Origin: GCA-003244245 sp050700355
GTDB taxonomy: Bacteria > Actinomycetota > Actinomycetes > Mycobacteriales > Pseudonocardiaceae
Direction of reading: 5' to 3'
Assembly (NCBI GenBank): GCA_050700355.1
Contig: JBOHHE010000300.1
Coordinates: 6,260-70,259, forward strand
Length of the DNA: 64,000 nucleotides
A model generated the notes under the pieces. That model was not told where the DNA came from and made no database searches. It saw only the letters and a list, made by a program, of their open reading frames with translations. The position numbers and the translations under genes were made by a program. This document shows, piece after piece, positions 47,111 to 54,957 of the stretch (position 1 is its first letter; every line of letters starts with the position of its first letter).

Positions 47111-48075
47111 TGGCAGGCAACTCTCGGCGTCAAGGCGCCATGCGCAAACCGGGAACCAAGAAAGGCGCGGTCGTCGGTTCCGGTGGTCAGAAGTCCAAGG
47201 GGCTGCGCGGTCGCGGGGCCACGCCGCCCGCCGAGCTCCGGACGGGCCACCCCGCCCAACGCCGGGTCGCCCGTGCCGCCTCGCCCGCCCGAGCGCGCCG
47301 TCGCACTGACACCGAGACTGGGGAAACCGTTTTCGGGCGCAATCCGGTGCTGGAATGCTTACGGGCCGGGGTACCGGCCACCGCGCTGCAGGTCGCGATC
47401 GGCGTCGACGCCGACGATCGGATCAGCGAGTCCGTGCAGCGGGCTGCCGATGCGGGGCTGGCCATCCTCGAGGTCCCCAGGGCCGATCTCGACCGCCTCG
47501 CTGCGGGCGCGCTGCACCAGGGGGTGGCCTTGCAGGTGCCGCCCTACCAGTACGCCCATCCGGACGACGTGCTGAGCGCCGCTCGGAATTCCGGGGTGCC
47601 GCCGCTGCTCATCGCGCTGGACGGGGTGACCGACCCGCGCAACCTCGGCGCCGTGGTCCGCTCGGCCGCCGCATTCGGCGCGCACGGGTTGCTGCTGCCA
47701 CAGCGGCGCTCGGCCGGAGTCACCGCCGTGGCCTGGCGGACCTCAGCCGGGACGGCCGCGCACCTGCCGGTGGCCAGGGCGACCAATCTGACCCGTACAC
47801 TCAAAGACTGTGCGGGGGCGGGTCTGATGGTGGTGGGGCTGGCGGCCGATGGTTCGATGCCGCTGGACTCCTTTCCGTTGGCCACCGATCCCCTGGTGTT
47901 GGTGCTCGGCTCGGAGGGCCGTGGGTTGTCCCGGTTGGTTCGGGAGACCTGCGACGCCACGCTGTCAATTCCCATGGCGGTAACGGTTGAGTCTCTTAAT
48001 GCATCGGTCGCGGCTGGTATCGTGCTTGCCGAGGTGGCGCGTCTGCGCCGCCAGCAGCCCGTCAGGAATGGTTGA
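47110..48075 (+). CDS. rlmB: 23S rRNA (guanosine-2'-O)-methyltransferase RlmB
   Basis: 321 residues of the SpoU/TrmH family (SPOUT knot). A long basic N-terminal extension (about 70 residues, MAGNSRRQGAMRKPGTKKGA) precedes the substrate-binding domain (TVFGRNPVLECLRAG) and the methyltransferase domain with its three motifs: LDGVTDPRNLGAVVRSA, LVLGSEGRGLSRLV and SIPMAVTVESLNASVAAGI. It modifies G2251-equivalent in 23S rRNA. ATG 47110 is the conserved start. Confidence 0.95.
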   Translation: MAGNSRRQGAMRKPGTKKGAVVGSGGQKSKGLRGRGATPPAELRTGHPAQRRVARAASPARARRRTDTETGETVFGRNPVLECLRAGVPATALQVAIGVDADDRISESVQRAADAGLAILEVPRADLDRLAAGALHQGVALQVPPYQYAHPDDVLSAARNSGVPPLLIALDGVTDPRNLGAVVRSAAAFGAHGLLLPQRRSAGVTAVAWRTSAGTAAHLPVARATNLTRTLKDCAGAGLMVVGLAADGSMPLDSFPLATDPLVLVLGSEGRGLSRLVRETCDATLSIPMAVTVESLNASVAAGIVLAEVARLRRQQPVRNG

Positions 48076-48212
48076 CAACCCGTTGACGACGGGTCGCCCT
48101 GATAATGCAGAATTAAGTATGTCAGAACAGTAAGTTCAGTTATGGGGGGAACTGCTGTTGGAAGCTGGGGGAGCGGTCATCGTGGATTTAGGCGGACCAC
48201 TCAACCCGGGGG

Positions 48213-48266
48213 GGAACCGGGGGTCGTGCGGTGAGTGACAACCCGCACGATCCTCGGCCGGGTTCC
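48213..48266. terminator. Hairpin terminator after rlmB
   Basis: The arms GGAACC...GTCGTGCGG and CCGCACGAT...GGGTTCC pair across a short loop, giving a strong GC-rich stem. It sits 140 bases after the rlmB stop and before the opposing remnant at 48293, so it probably ends transcription from both sides. A smaller hairpin (ACCCGT/ACGGGT) follows the stop directly near 48082-48098. Confidence 0.7.
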
Positions 48267-48292
48267 TTATCTTAGGGCGTGAGCGGTGGGCA

Positions 48293-48768
48293 TCATATGC
48301 TGACCAACTCGATCCGTTGACCCTCCGGGGTCACTGTGAACCGCCAATGGTCGGCGGCTGATCGGCCCTGATCGGCCCACCAGATATGGGAGGATGCCAC
48401 TGCAGGTCCCGATTTCGAGTACCCGCTCCCCGCCGTGGATGTCCAGATGCTTGAGCATCAACGCGACCATCAGGGGGCATACTCGCCGAGCTGGTGGCTA
48501 TCTCACCCACATCGTCGGGTCCGACCGGGCATCCGTCATCGACTTGGGTAATGATCTGGTCAATGCCGGACACCAGCTCCCACCACCGGTCAGGCTGTTT
48601 GTCTCGGTGCAATGGCACCAGATCTGGGCCGCGTCTGTCGGGGTCGGGAAGCCAGACAGTACCAGGAATGAACTGGTAGCGGGGCGCGGCAAGGAACGAC
48701 GACCGCCAGTCAGGGGCCAGGCGCCAACTCCTGCTGAGTTCATCAGCCAACCCCTCATTCATGGTCAC
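48293..48768 (-). pseudogene. PCMT-like peptide O-methyltransferase, frameshifted and internally deleted
   Basis: Frame 1 from GTG 48768 reads WRSSFLAAPRYQFIPGTVWL, IDQIITQVDDGCPVGPD and IATSSASMP, the N-terminus of a protein-isoaspartate-methyltransferase-like enzyme as found beside peptide precursors in actinobacteria. In a C5 run near 48475 the frame shifts; LMVALMLKHLDIHGGERVLE and IGTCSG (SAM-binding loop) follow in another frame. Then most of the catalytic domain is deleted and a third frame gives the normal end, AADHWRFTVTPEGQRIELVS and stop. GTG 48768 overlaps the stop of the 37-residue gene upstream (GTGA). Confidence 0.8.
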
Positions 48769-48878
48769 TGTCCCCGCTTGCCCGGCTTAGGCTCACGCGG
48801 GAGCTCCGGATTGATCGGTCGGGTAGGATTCCCGCCAGTCTGCCCTCGTCGCTCTTCTTCCTTCTTATGCTTGCCCAT
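48765..48878 (-). CDS. 37-residue charged peptide, possible substrate of the adjacent methyltransferase
   Basis: The ATG at 48878 has AAAGGA seven bases upstream. The peptide is Lys/Glu/Arg-rich at its start (MGKHKKEEERRGQTGG) and Pro-rich at its end (NPTRPINPELPREP), without signal peptide or Cys. It is translationally coupled to the PCMT-like methyltransferase gene. Peptides beside such enzymes are often RiPP precursors, so that role is plausible but inferred; the Asp/Asn available for methyl transfer are two Asn only. Confidence 0.6.
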   Translation of the reverse strand: MGKHKKEEERRGQTGGNPTRPINPELPREPKPGKRGQ

Positions 48879-48929
48879 GTTTGTATCCTTTCTTACCACC
48901 CTTGTGTAATTGTCACAGCACGTTGGTGG

Positions 48930-49166
48930 TCATCTTGGTTTTCTCTGGTTCAGCGCGCATGTAGTGCAGCGCGGGCCGTCGATTCTGGAGTTCAATTCAA
49001 CAGGCGCGGCGGTGTGGCGGCACAGTGCTTCCCGGTGGCGGTCCACCGGACCCTCCACGAGTGGGAATGCATGCACGTGGCCGTCGCGGGAGGAGTGTGC
49101 CCAGCACACCCACACGGCCATCCGCCCTGGCCAGCGGTAGCTGCTGCGTCCTATCGACCCTGTCAT
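48930..49166 (-). CDS. Small Cys/His protein of regulator-associated type
   Basis: 78 residues: RMAVWVCWAHSSRDGHVHAF, EALCRHTAAPVE and DGPRCTTCALNQ. The C-x2-C end and upstream Cys/His pairs look like a small zinc-binding fold. Comparable short proteins (W-x-H start, LCG/LCR middle, CxxC end) are frequent beside XRE-type regulators in Pseudonocardiaceae. The function is unknown. The start could be the ATG at about 49121 (MAVWVC) rather than 49166. Confidence 0.6.
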   Translation of the reverse strand: MTGSIGRSSYRWPGRMAVWVCWAHSSRDGHVHAFPLVEGPVDRHREALCRHTAAPVELNSRIDGPRCTTCALNQRKPR

Positions 49167-49182
49167 GGCGCGTCTCCGCTCA

Positions 49183-49632
49183 TCAGCAGTGACGTGCCTG
49201 AACTGGGGGGAACTTGATTGTCAAGTAACGCACGGCGGGGCCGGGGGTGGGGGACTCCCCGGCCCCGCCGTGCTCTGGGTCCGGCCGTGCCGTCCGGGGG
49301 GAGGAAGACGGGACGGCCGGGGTCTGCCGCAATTCTCGGGTGAGGTGAGGGAGCAAAAAGGCTTCGGGCTGACGCAGATAGAAGTTCGTTGTACGGTAGA
49401 CGTGACATTTGCGCCGTATTCGTCCCAACACCGTACCCGGACGTCGGCAGGACCGGCATCTGCCCCGCCGATCGACGGGGTGATCGCAGAGCAGCTCATA
49501 TGCCATCGCGCACACCCGATACCGATCGGAAGCTACCTCGCCGCCGATTCTGGATTCGACCGTATCCCGCAACACGCGACGCAACACCTCACACAGCAGG
49601 TCATGGTTGGTCTGGTACACACTCTGGTTCAT
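49183..49632 (-). CDS. Small CxxC-type protein divergent from the XRE regulator
   Basis: About 149 residues from ATG 49632 (MNQSVYQTNHDLLCEVLRRV). The core CDHPVDRRGRCRSCRRPG is a conserved short zinc-knuckle-like motif of actinobacterial proteins found next to XRE regulators and HD or nucleotide-related genes. The last 45 residues are low-complexity and probably disordered. There is no clear ribosome binding site, so the start is uncertain; longer reading to 49869 overlaps the regulator gene. Confidence 0.65.
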   Translation of the reverse strand: MNQSVYQTNHDLLCEVLRRVLRDTVESRIGGEVASDRYRVCAMAYELLCDHPVDRRGRCRSCRRPGTVLGRIRRKCHVYRTTNFYLRQPEAFLLPHLTRELRQTPAVPSSSPRTARPDPEHGGAGESPTPGPAVRYLTIKFPPVQARHC

Positions 49633-49854
49633 ACTCGGACCGCTGGCTCGATAGTCGGCTGCGCTGTCATTCTCACTCCCGTGGCGGGACTGGTAGTTGC
49701 GATGCTCCGCTGGAATCTGATGTACCAGCGGCTCTATCCGGTCAGGCGCTGTGTGATCTCCTGGCCGCTGAAACGGTAGGCTGAACGGCGTCTGAGAGGG
49801 ACTGACTGTCCGTACGAGTACTTGCTGATCTGGAATAGCTGATGGGGGTGTGTT
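49633..49854. other. Divergent promoter region
   Basis: 220 bp between the CxxC protein and the XRE regulator. It should contain both promoters; no operator could be recognised by eye. Confidence 0.5.
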
Positions 49855-50982
49855 ATGGTCAAAAGCCACGAAACACTGCGTCGGGGTCAGGGTTCTCCAC
49901 GCTGCCTCGGAGTGGTGTCCGGTTTCCTACTTAAATTGATCCGGGAATCCATCGGTCTCACGCAGGCCCGATTGGCTGGGCAACTCGGAGTGGACGTGGG
50001 TACCGTCCAGGGCTGGGAGAGCGCTCGTCGGCCCCTGGTCGCCCTGCGCGTCGCAGATCTGGCACGGCTGCGATCCCAGCTCTTGCGTTTTGGTGCTCTA
50101 CCCTCGTCGCTCGCTGTCTTGGGAGACGCCATCCAGGCGGACCTGATCATCGCAGATGCAGTACAGGCTGGTGGAAAGGTCATCGAGCGGGACGAGCACC
50201 CTCTCGGCGTGGTAGTCCATCAGCGCAAGCTCACAAACTTAATCACATGGCCGTTCACTGGTGTCCTCCCTGCCCAGCTGCGCGATCTACCGGAACGAAT
50301 TCGTACGCGGCGTGGGCCTGTCCCAGATCGGCCGACGCTCCACCAGCTGGAGTGCACACGATTCTTCGATCACCTCCTTGTGACCGCTGATGCCAACTCT
50401 CACGAGCATGCGGTGCTGTTACGTCGACAAGCGATCTATCTGCTCGGTTTCGATGCCCGAACGAGCACAGCTGAGTGGTTGCACTCCGAACAGCTTCGTG
50501 GCTTGCGCGATATCGGTCACGCCGACTACGTCCCGCCTTGGACCGCAGCCAGGTCTTCTGCCGTTGCGCTGGCCCGAACTGGCGATCGTGACCCGCTGCG
50601 AACTTTCGTTCAGCAGGCCCTGATCACTGACCGGCAGGAGCAGGCGAATCTCAACTACTGGGCTTACTGGGTAGGCGAGATTGACGACATTCAGGTCGAT
50701 GACGGTTTCATGGGTCGTATCAACCCGCGCTGCTGGGCCGGAGTTCGACTGCTGGGGCACCTGCTTGAGCGTCTGCATCCAGGATCTATGCACGCCGAGC
50801 TCAACATCCACACGGTGTGGGCGTTGCTGCTCGTCCATCCCACTCTGCTCGCTGATCATCCTAGCCTGCGATCCGCGGCGGCCAGCAAGATCGAATGTCT
50901 CGTCGAGGACCCCGATCTCAGCGCACAGGCGCGACGCGAACTGTTGGACATCGCCTACGCCGTCCGCCTCGTGTCCCGGTAG
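49855..50982 (+). CDS. XRE-type helix-turn-helix regulator with long C-terminal domain
   Basis: 375 residues. The HTH is at about residues 24-70 (LLKLIRESIGLTQARLAGQL, GVDVGTVQGWESARRPL). The rest is a helical domain (AVLLRRQAIYLLGF, ALARTGDRDPLRTFVQQAL, LNYWAYWVGEIDDIQVDDGF) of a kind common in actinobacteria and without a known ligand. A GTG at 49912 just before the HTH is an alternative start. It is followed after two bases by an HD hydrolase gene, and a decayed second copy of the pair lies at 51699-52834. Confidence 0.88.
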   Translation: MVKSHETLRRGQGSPRCLGVVSGFLLKLIRESIGLTQARLAGQLGVDVGTVQGWESARRPLVALRVADLARLRSQLLRFGALPSSLAVLGDAIQADLIIADAVQAGGKVIERDEHPLGVVVHQRKLTNLITWPFTGVLPAQLRDLPERIRTRRGPVPDRPTLHQLECTRFFDHLLVTADANSHEHAVLLRRQAIYLLGFDARTSTAEWLHSEQLRGLRDIGHADYVPPWTAARSSAVALARTGDRDPLRTFVQQALITDRQEQANLNYWAYWVGEIDDIQVDDGFMGRINPRCWAGVRLLGHLLERLHPGSMHAELNIHTVWALLLVHPTLLADHPSLRSAAASKIECLVEDPDLSAQARRELLDIAYAVRLVSR

Positions 50983-50984
50983 GT

Positions 50985-51569
50985 ATGGTCACGGTCATGG
51001 AAGAGCCAGAGGAGCAACACGCCGTTGCGGTGGCTGAGTTCGCTTTCGAGCTTGGGGTACTCAAACGGATGCGCCGGGCTGGCTGGTGGCATGTCGGGGT
51101 TCGGGATCCTGAGTCGGTTGCGGAGCACAGCTTGCGGGTCGCGCAACTCGCCTCGCTCATCGCCGCGATCGAGGGCGCCGAGCCGAGCCGAGCAGCGTTT
51201 CTCGCTGTCTGGCACGACTCACAGGAAACCCGCACGGGTGACATCCCGCACACCGCCAGGCCTTATCTTGATCAATGTTCGCCCGAAATGATCACTGTCG
51301 ATCAAACTGCCGCCTTGCCCGATATCGCCCGCAAGACCGTGCAGGAAGCGGTCGCCGAGTTTGAGGCTCAGCAGACTCCCGAGGCGCACTGCGCAAGGGA
51401 TGCCGACAAGCTGGAGTGCTTGGTCCAGGCGATCGAGTACCGGGATGCGGGCTACATGGGCGTGCAGAGTTGGATTGACTCCTCACGCAGTGGCTTGCGG
51501 ACCGACACGGCATGTCGCATCGCTGACGCCGCTCTCCGTACGTCGCCGCTGGCTTGGCGCGATCGCTGA
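50985..51569 (+). CDS. HD-domain hydrolase, 5'-deoxynucleotidase (YfbR/HDDC2)-like
   Basis: About 194 residues. The HD metal motif is split as usual: SVAEHSLRVAQLASLI (His), WHDSQETRTGDIPH (His-Asp) and CARDADKLECLVQAIEY (Asp). Relatives remove phosphate from deoxynucleoside monophosphates. The gene starts two bases after the XRE stop (ATG 50985, or 50997), so it is co-transcribed with the regulator. Coupling of an XRE protein to a nucleotidase suggests nucleotide or phage-related sensing, but this is inference. Confidence 0.85.
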   Translation: MVTVMEEPEEQHAVAVAEFAFELGVLKRMRRAGWWHVGVRDPESVAEHSLRVAQLASLIAAIEGAEPSRAAFLAVWHDSQETRTGDIPHTARPYLDQCSPEMITVDQTAALPDIARKTVQEAVAEFEAQQTPEAHCARDADKLECLVQAIEYRDAGYMGVQSWIDSSRSGLRTDTACRIADAALRTSPLAWRDR

Positions 51570-51698
51570 CCAATCGAGGCGACCACGCAGTCTGCAAACC
51601 CGTACCGGCAGTCAGTCCTACTCGGCTGCGCTTGCGCCTAGCCTTGCTCTGCGGTCACGTATCTCGCGGACCACCTGAGCCAGGCGAAGGAGGCGCAG

Positions 51699-52751
51699 TT
51701 GAGCGGTCTTGGCCCCTGCGGACCGTCGAAGGTGCGTGGTGGTCAGGGTTCCCCGCGTTGTTTCGGAGTCGTGTCCGGCTTCCTACTTAAATTGATTCGA
51801 GAATCCACTGGGCTCACGCAGGTTCGATTGGCTGAACGGCTTGGGGTGGACGTGGCCAGCGTCCAGGGCTGGGAGAGTGGCCGACGGCCGCTGGCGGCCC
51901 TGCGTGTCGCAGATCTGGTACGGCTGCGATCCCGACTGCTGCGATGTGGTGCGCATGCCACCACGCTCGCGCTTCTGGAGGACGCCATTGAGGCAGATCT
52001 GGTCATTGGTGAGTCGGTGCATGCAGGAGCTGCGCTCATCGAGGTTGATGAGCACCCGCTCGGAGTAGCGCTCCATCAGTCCAAGCTCACCAACCTGATC
52101 ACTTGGCCGTTCACCGGTATTCTGCCTACCGAGTTGCGTGACTTACCGGAGCGAGTCCGGGTGCGGCGTGGGCCGGTGCCAGATCGGCCGATGATCACCG
52201 AGGAGGAGCGAACTCGTTTTTTCGACCATTTCCTTGTGACGGCAGAGGCATATTCATAACAGCTTCGTGCGCTTCGTAACGCCGGTCGGACCGACCATAT
52301 TCCGCCCTGGGTCGCTGTCCGGTCTTCTGCTGTCGCGCTGGCCCATACCGGCGATTGCGACCCGTTGCGTGCTTTTGTTCAGCAAGCTCTGAGCACTGAT
52401 CGGCAGGAGCGGGCGAATCTCAATTACTGGGCGTATTGGGTGGGTGAGATTGAAGCCATCCAGGTTGATGAAGAGTTCATGGTCTGCGTCGATCCACGAG
52501 ACTGGAGCGGAGTTCGGTTGCTGCGGCACCTGCTCGAAGGTCTGCATCCCGGTTCGACACAGGCTGAACTCGACATTCACACGGTGTGGGCACTGCTGCT
52601 CACTCAGCCTGTTCTGCTCGGCAATCATCCCGGTCTGCGATCTGCAACGGCCACCATGGTCGATGAGCTTGCTGCAGGTCCTGATCTCAGCACCCAGACA
52701 CGGCGCGAGCTGTCGGACATCGCCTACGCGGCCCGCTTCGCGTGCCGATAG
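51699..52751 (+). pseudogene. Second copy of the XRE regulator, interrupted by a deletion and stop
   Basis: The TTG at 51699 has AGGAGG six bases upstream. The product follows the regulator at 49855 closely over its length (GFLLKLIRESTGLTQVRLAE, LNYWAYWVGEIEAIQVDEEF), but about 29 codons (the counterpart of HEHAVLLRRQAIYLLGF... to LHSE) are missing. The junction creates TCA-TAA, and the reading frame after the stop remains the same, so the two halves 51699-52259 and 52260-52751 are in one frame. Both parts could be made only by readthrough or re-initiation. Confidence 0.88.
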
Positions 52752-52765
52752 CCGGAGTCACGATC

Positions 52766-52834
52766 ATGGAGAACCAGATAGGCAACGCCAGCACTGCCGA
52801 CAAATCCGCACTACGTGATGCGATGATCGTATGA
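52766..52834 (+). pseudogene. Remnant of the second HD hydrolase copy
   Basis: ATG 52766 is preceded by GTCACGATC, as the first HD gene is preceded by GTCACGGTC, and the first codons (MENQIGNAS against MEEPEEQHA) lie at the same place after the regulator stop. The frame closes after 22 codons. It is what remains of the duplicated HD gene. Confidence 0.55.
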
Positions 52835-52874
52835 TTGCGTGAGATCATGATGAGATGAAAGATTGGTAAAAATT

Positions 52875-53744
52875 ATGCGGGCCAGAGTGCAGGCCACGCA
52901 AGGCGCGCACTACAGCTGCAGCAAAGACCACGAGGTGGGCACCGAGTTGCCGGTGTTGATCCGGGATCTGCACACCAGCATCGCCGCCGGAGGAGATGCG
53001 GCCCAGCTGCTGGACCTTGCGGTGGTGCTGCACGCGGGTGCCACGACCGGGTGGTTGCGGGTCGCGGGTGCCCCGACCGAGACCCGGGTGCTTGCTGCCG
53101 AGCTGGCCGTGCGGACCGCTGAGTACCGCGACACCCCGGAGGCCAGAGGCCTGGCCATCTGGGGCGGACTGCACGTGCTGGTGGCAGCCGGAGCGCTCGA
53201 TCTGGCGCGCGCCGAGCTGGCGGCGGTGTCGGTAGGGACCAACAGCCCAGAATCTATGCAGCTGGCGGGCATGTTGGCGTTGTCCCACTCGCTTCTCGCC
53301 GCCGTGGACGGCCGTCCTGGTGATATCGAAGCTCCTCTGGAGTACGCCACCGAGCTGGCGGCGTGGACCGGGGAGGGCAACGCCTACTGGATGGGGTTCG
53401 GCCCAACCAACGTCGGCTTCTGGCGCCTGCACACCGCACTGGAGGCCGGGGACCACCAGCTCACCATCGCCATCGCCGAGGAGCTGCGTCCCGAAGTGCA
53501 CCCTTTCCTGGGGTGTCAGGCCATGTACTGGAGCGCTTACGGCCGGGCGCTGGCCCGGCTGCGAGGACGTCACGACGACGCGGTGACGGCGCTGCGCCGG
53601 GCTGAGCTGATCTCCCCGCGCCGCGTGCTGCGTGACCCCATCACCCGTGACGTGCTCGCCGTGCTACTCGGACACTCACGCCGCGGTTCCCGGGCAGACC
53701 AGGAACTACGGGGCATCGCCCGCCGAGCCGGTCTGCTCGGATAA
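52875..53744 (+). CDS. C-terminal (TPR-like) domain of an XRE-type regulator, HTH missing
   Basis: About 289 residues. The segments LDLAVVLHAGATTGWLRVAG, LAGMLALSHSLLAAVDGRPG, WTGEGNAYWMGFGPTNVGFW and ALARLRGRHDDAVTALRRAE are the helical C-terminal part of a large actinobacterial XRE regulator family. The N-terminal DNA-binding domain (normally about 75 residues) is absent; the first 45 residues here are unlike it. It is therefore either a 5'-truncated pseudogene or a DNA-binding-deficient form. The ATG at 52875 is chosen; a TTG lies at 52863. Confidence 0.75.
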   Translation: MRARVQATQGAHYSCSKDHEVGTELPVLIRDLHTSIAAGGDAAQLLDLAVVLHAGATTGWLRVAGAPTETRVLAAELAVRTAEYRDTPEARGLAIWGGLHVLVAAGALDLARAELAAVSVGTNSPESMQLAGMLALSHSLLAAVDGRPGDIEAPLEYATELAAWTGEGNAYWMGFGPTNVGFWRLHTALEAGDHQLTIAIAEELRPEVHPFLGCQAMYWSAYGRALARLRGRHDDAVTALRRAELISPRRVLRDPITRDVLAVLLGHSRRGSRADQELRGIARRAGLLG

Positions 53745-54078
53745 ACCCATCGGAGATGTCTGCGCCGAGAGACACAGGCAGGCCTGCGCCTGCTAACGTG
53801 GTCGCCCGGCGCGGACCGTTCCCCGCAGGCGTCTCGCCAAGGCGACACCTGCCTGTCATCACCTCGCCACTCTCAGCGACGTCAGGCTGGAATGATCTCC
53901 AATAGGGCGCGAGCTCAGCGATCTGGCGTCGATTGCGGCCCGTTGACCAGCGGTTGCGACGGGAGGAAACGGGCGGCGCGGGCACGGTGGGCGCCTTAGA
54001 GTTTGCCGAACCCAGGCATGGCCGGTGTCTGTGCGAGGGTGGAGACGGCAACCATGATGGCTGAATCGCACCCGGGAG
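53745..54078. other. 334-bp intergenic region
   Basis: No gene or known element is seen. A GC-rich inverted arrangement around GGCAGGCCTGCGCCTGC (about 53775-53790) and GCAGGCG...CCTGCC downstream may form a terminator-like structure. Confidence 0.4.
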
Positions 54079-54957
54079 ATGAAAAGAACCATGGCCGACG
54101 TTTCGCGTCCGACGCCCGCCGATGATGTGCACGTGCTCGGCGGCGATCTTCCGGTCCGCCGGCTCGGTTTCGGGGCTATGCGCATCACCGGCAGTGGGAT
54201 CTGGGGCGAGCCGGCCGATCGTGATGGCGCCAAGACTCTGCTGCGCCGGGTGCTCGAGCTCGGCGTGAACCTGATCGACACGGCCGACTCCTACGGGCCC
54301 GAGGTTTCGGAGCTCCTGATCGCCGAGGCTCTGTACCCCTACCCGGCTGATCTCGTCATCGCCACCAAGGGCGGCCTGCTCCGGGATGGTCCTGGTCAGT
54401 GGCGCCCCGACGGCCGCCCGGTACACCTGCGGACGGTGTGCAAGGCCAGCCTTCGGCGCCTTCGCCTTGAGCGGATCGATCTCTACCAGCTGCACGCCGT
54501 CGATCCAAAGGTCCCGATCGAGGATTCGGTGGGGGAGCTGGCCGAGCTCCAGGATGCGGGGTTGGTGCGCCACATCGGTGTCTGCAACGTCTCTGCCGAG
54601 CAGCTCGAGCGAGCGCGTGGCGTCGCCGAGGTCGTGTCGGTTCAGAACCGCTACAACCTCACCGACCGCAGCTCGGACGATCTTGTGGAGGCCTGCGGGC
54701 GCGAGGGGCTCGCCTTTCTGCCGTGGCGCCCCCTCGCGACCGGTGAGCTTGCGGCTTTCGGAGGTCGGCTCGACCGGGTTGCCAAGGCACACGGCGCAAT
54801 GGCCACTCAGGTCGCGCTCGCCTGGCTACTGGCGCGTTCCCCTACGATGCTTCCGATCCCCGGTACCAGCTCGACCGAGCACCTTGAGGAGAACTGGCGG
54901 GCGGCCCGGCTGGATCTCACGCATGAGGATTTCCTCACCCTGGGGGGCCTGGCATGA
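54079..54957 (+). CDS. Aldo/keto reductase
   Basis: 292 residues, NADPH-dependent TIM-barrel oxidoreductase. The catalytic tetrad is visible: Asp and Tyr in NLIDTADSYG, Lys in VIATKGGLL and His in DLYQLHAVD; the cofactor phosphate region is IPGTSSTEHLEENW. Substrate unknown. Four-base overlap with the PAP2/lipid-kinase gene (ATGA) suggests a shared unit. The alternative start at 54091 would shorten it by four residues. Confidence 0.93.
   Translation: MKRTMADVSRPTPADDVHVLGGDLPVRRLGFGAMRITGSGIWGEPADRDGAKTLLRRVLELGVNLIDTADSYGPEVSELLIAEALYPYPADLVIATKGGLLRDGPGQWRPDGRPVHLRTVCKASLRRLRLERIDLYQLHAVDPKVPIEDSVGELAELQDAGLVRHIGVCNVSAEQLERARGVAEVVSVQNRYNLTDRSSDDLVEACGREGLAFLPWRPLATGELAAFGGRLDRVAKAHGAMATQVALAWLLARSPTMLPIPGTSSTEHLEENWRAARLDLTHEDFLTLGGLA

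Noticed and set aside
48076..48292. Possible tRNA after rlmB, as in some actinobacteria
   Set aside because: No cloverleaf or T-loop sequence was found; the structures there are simple hairpins.
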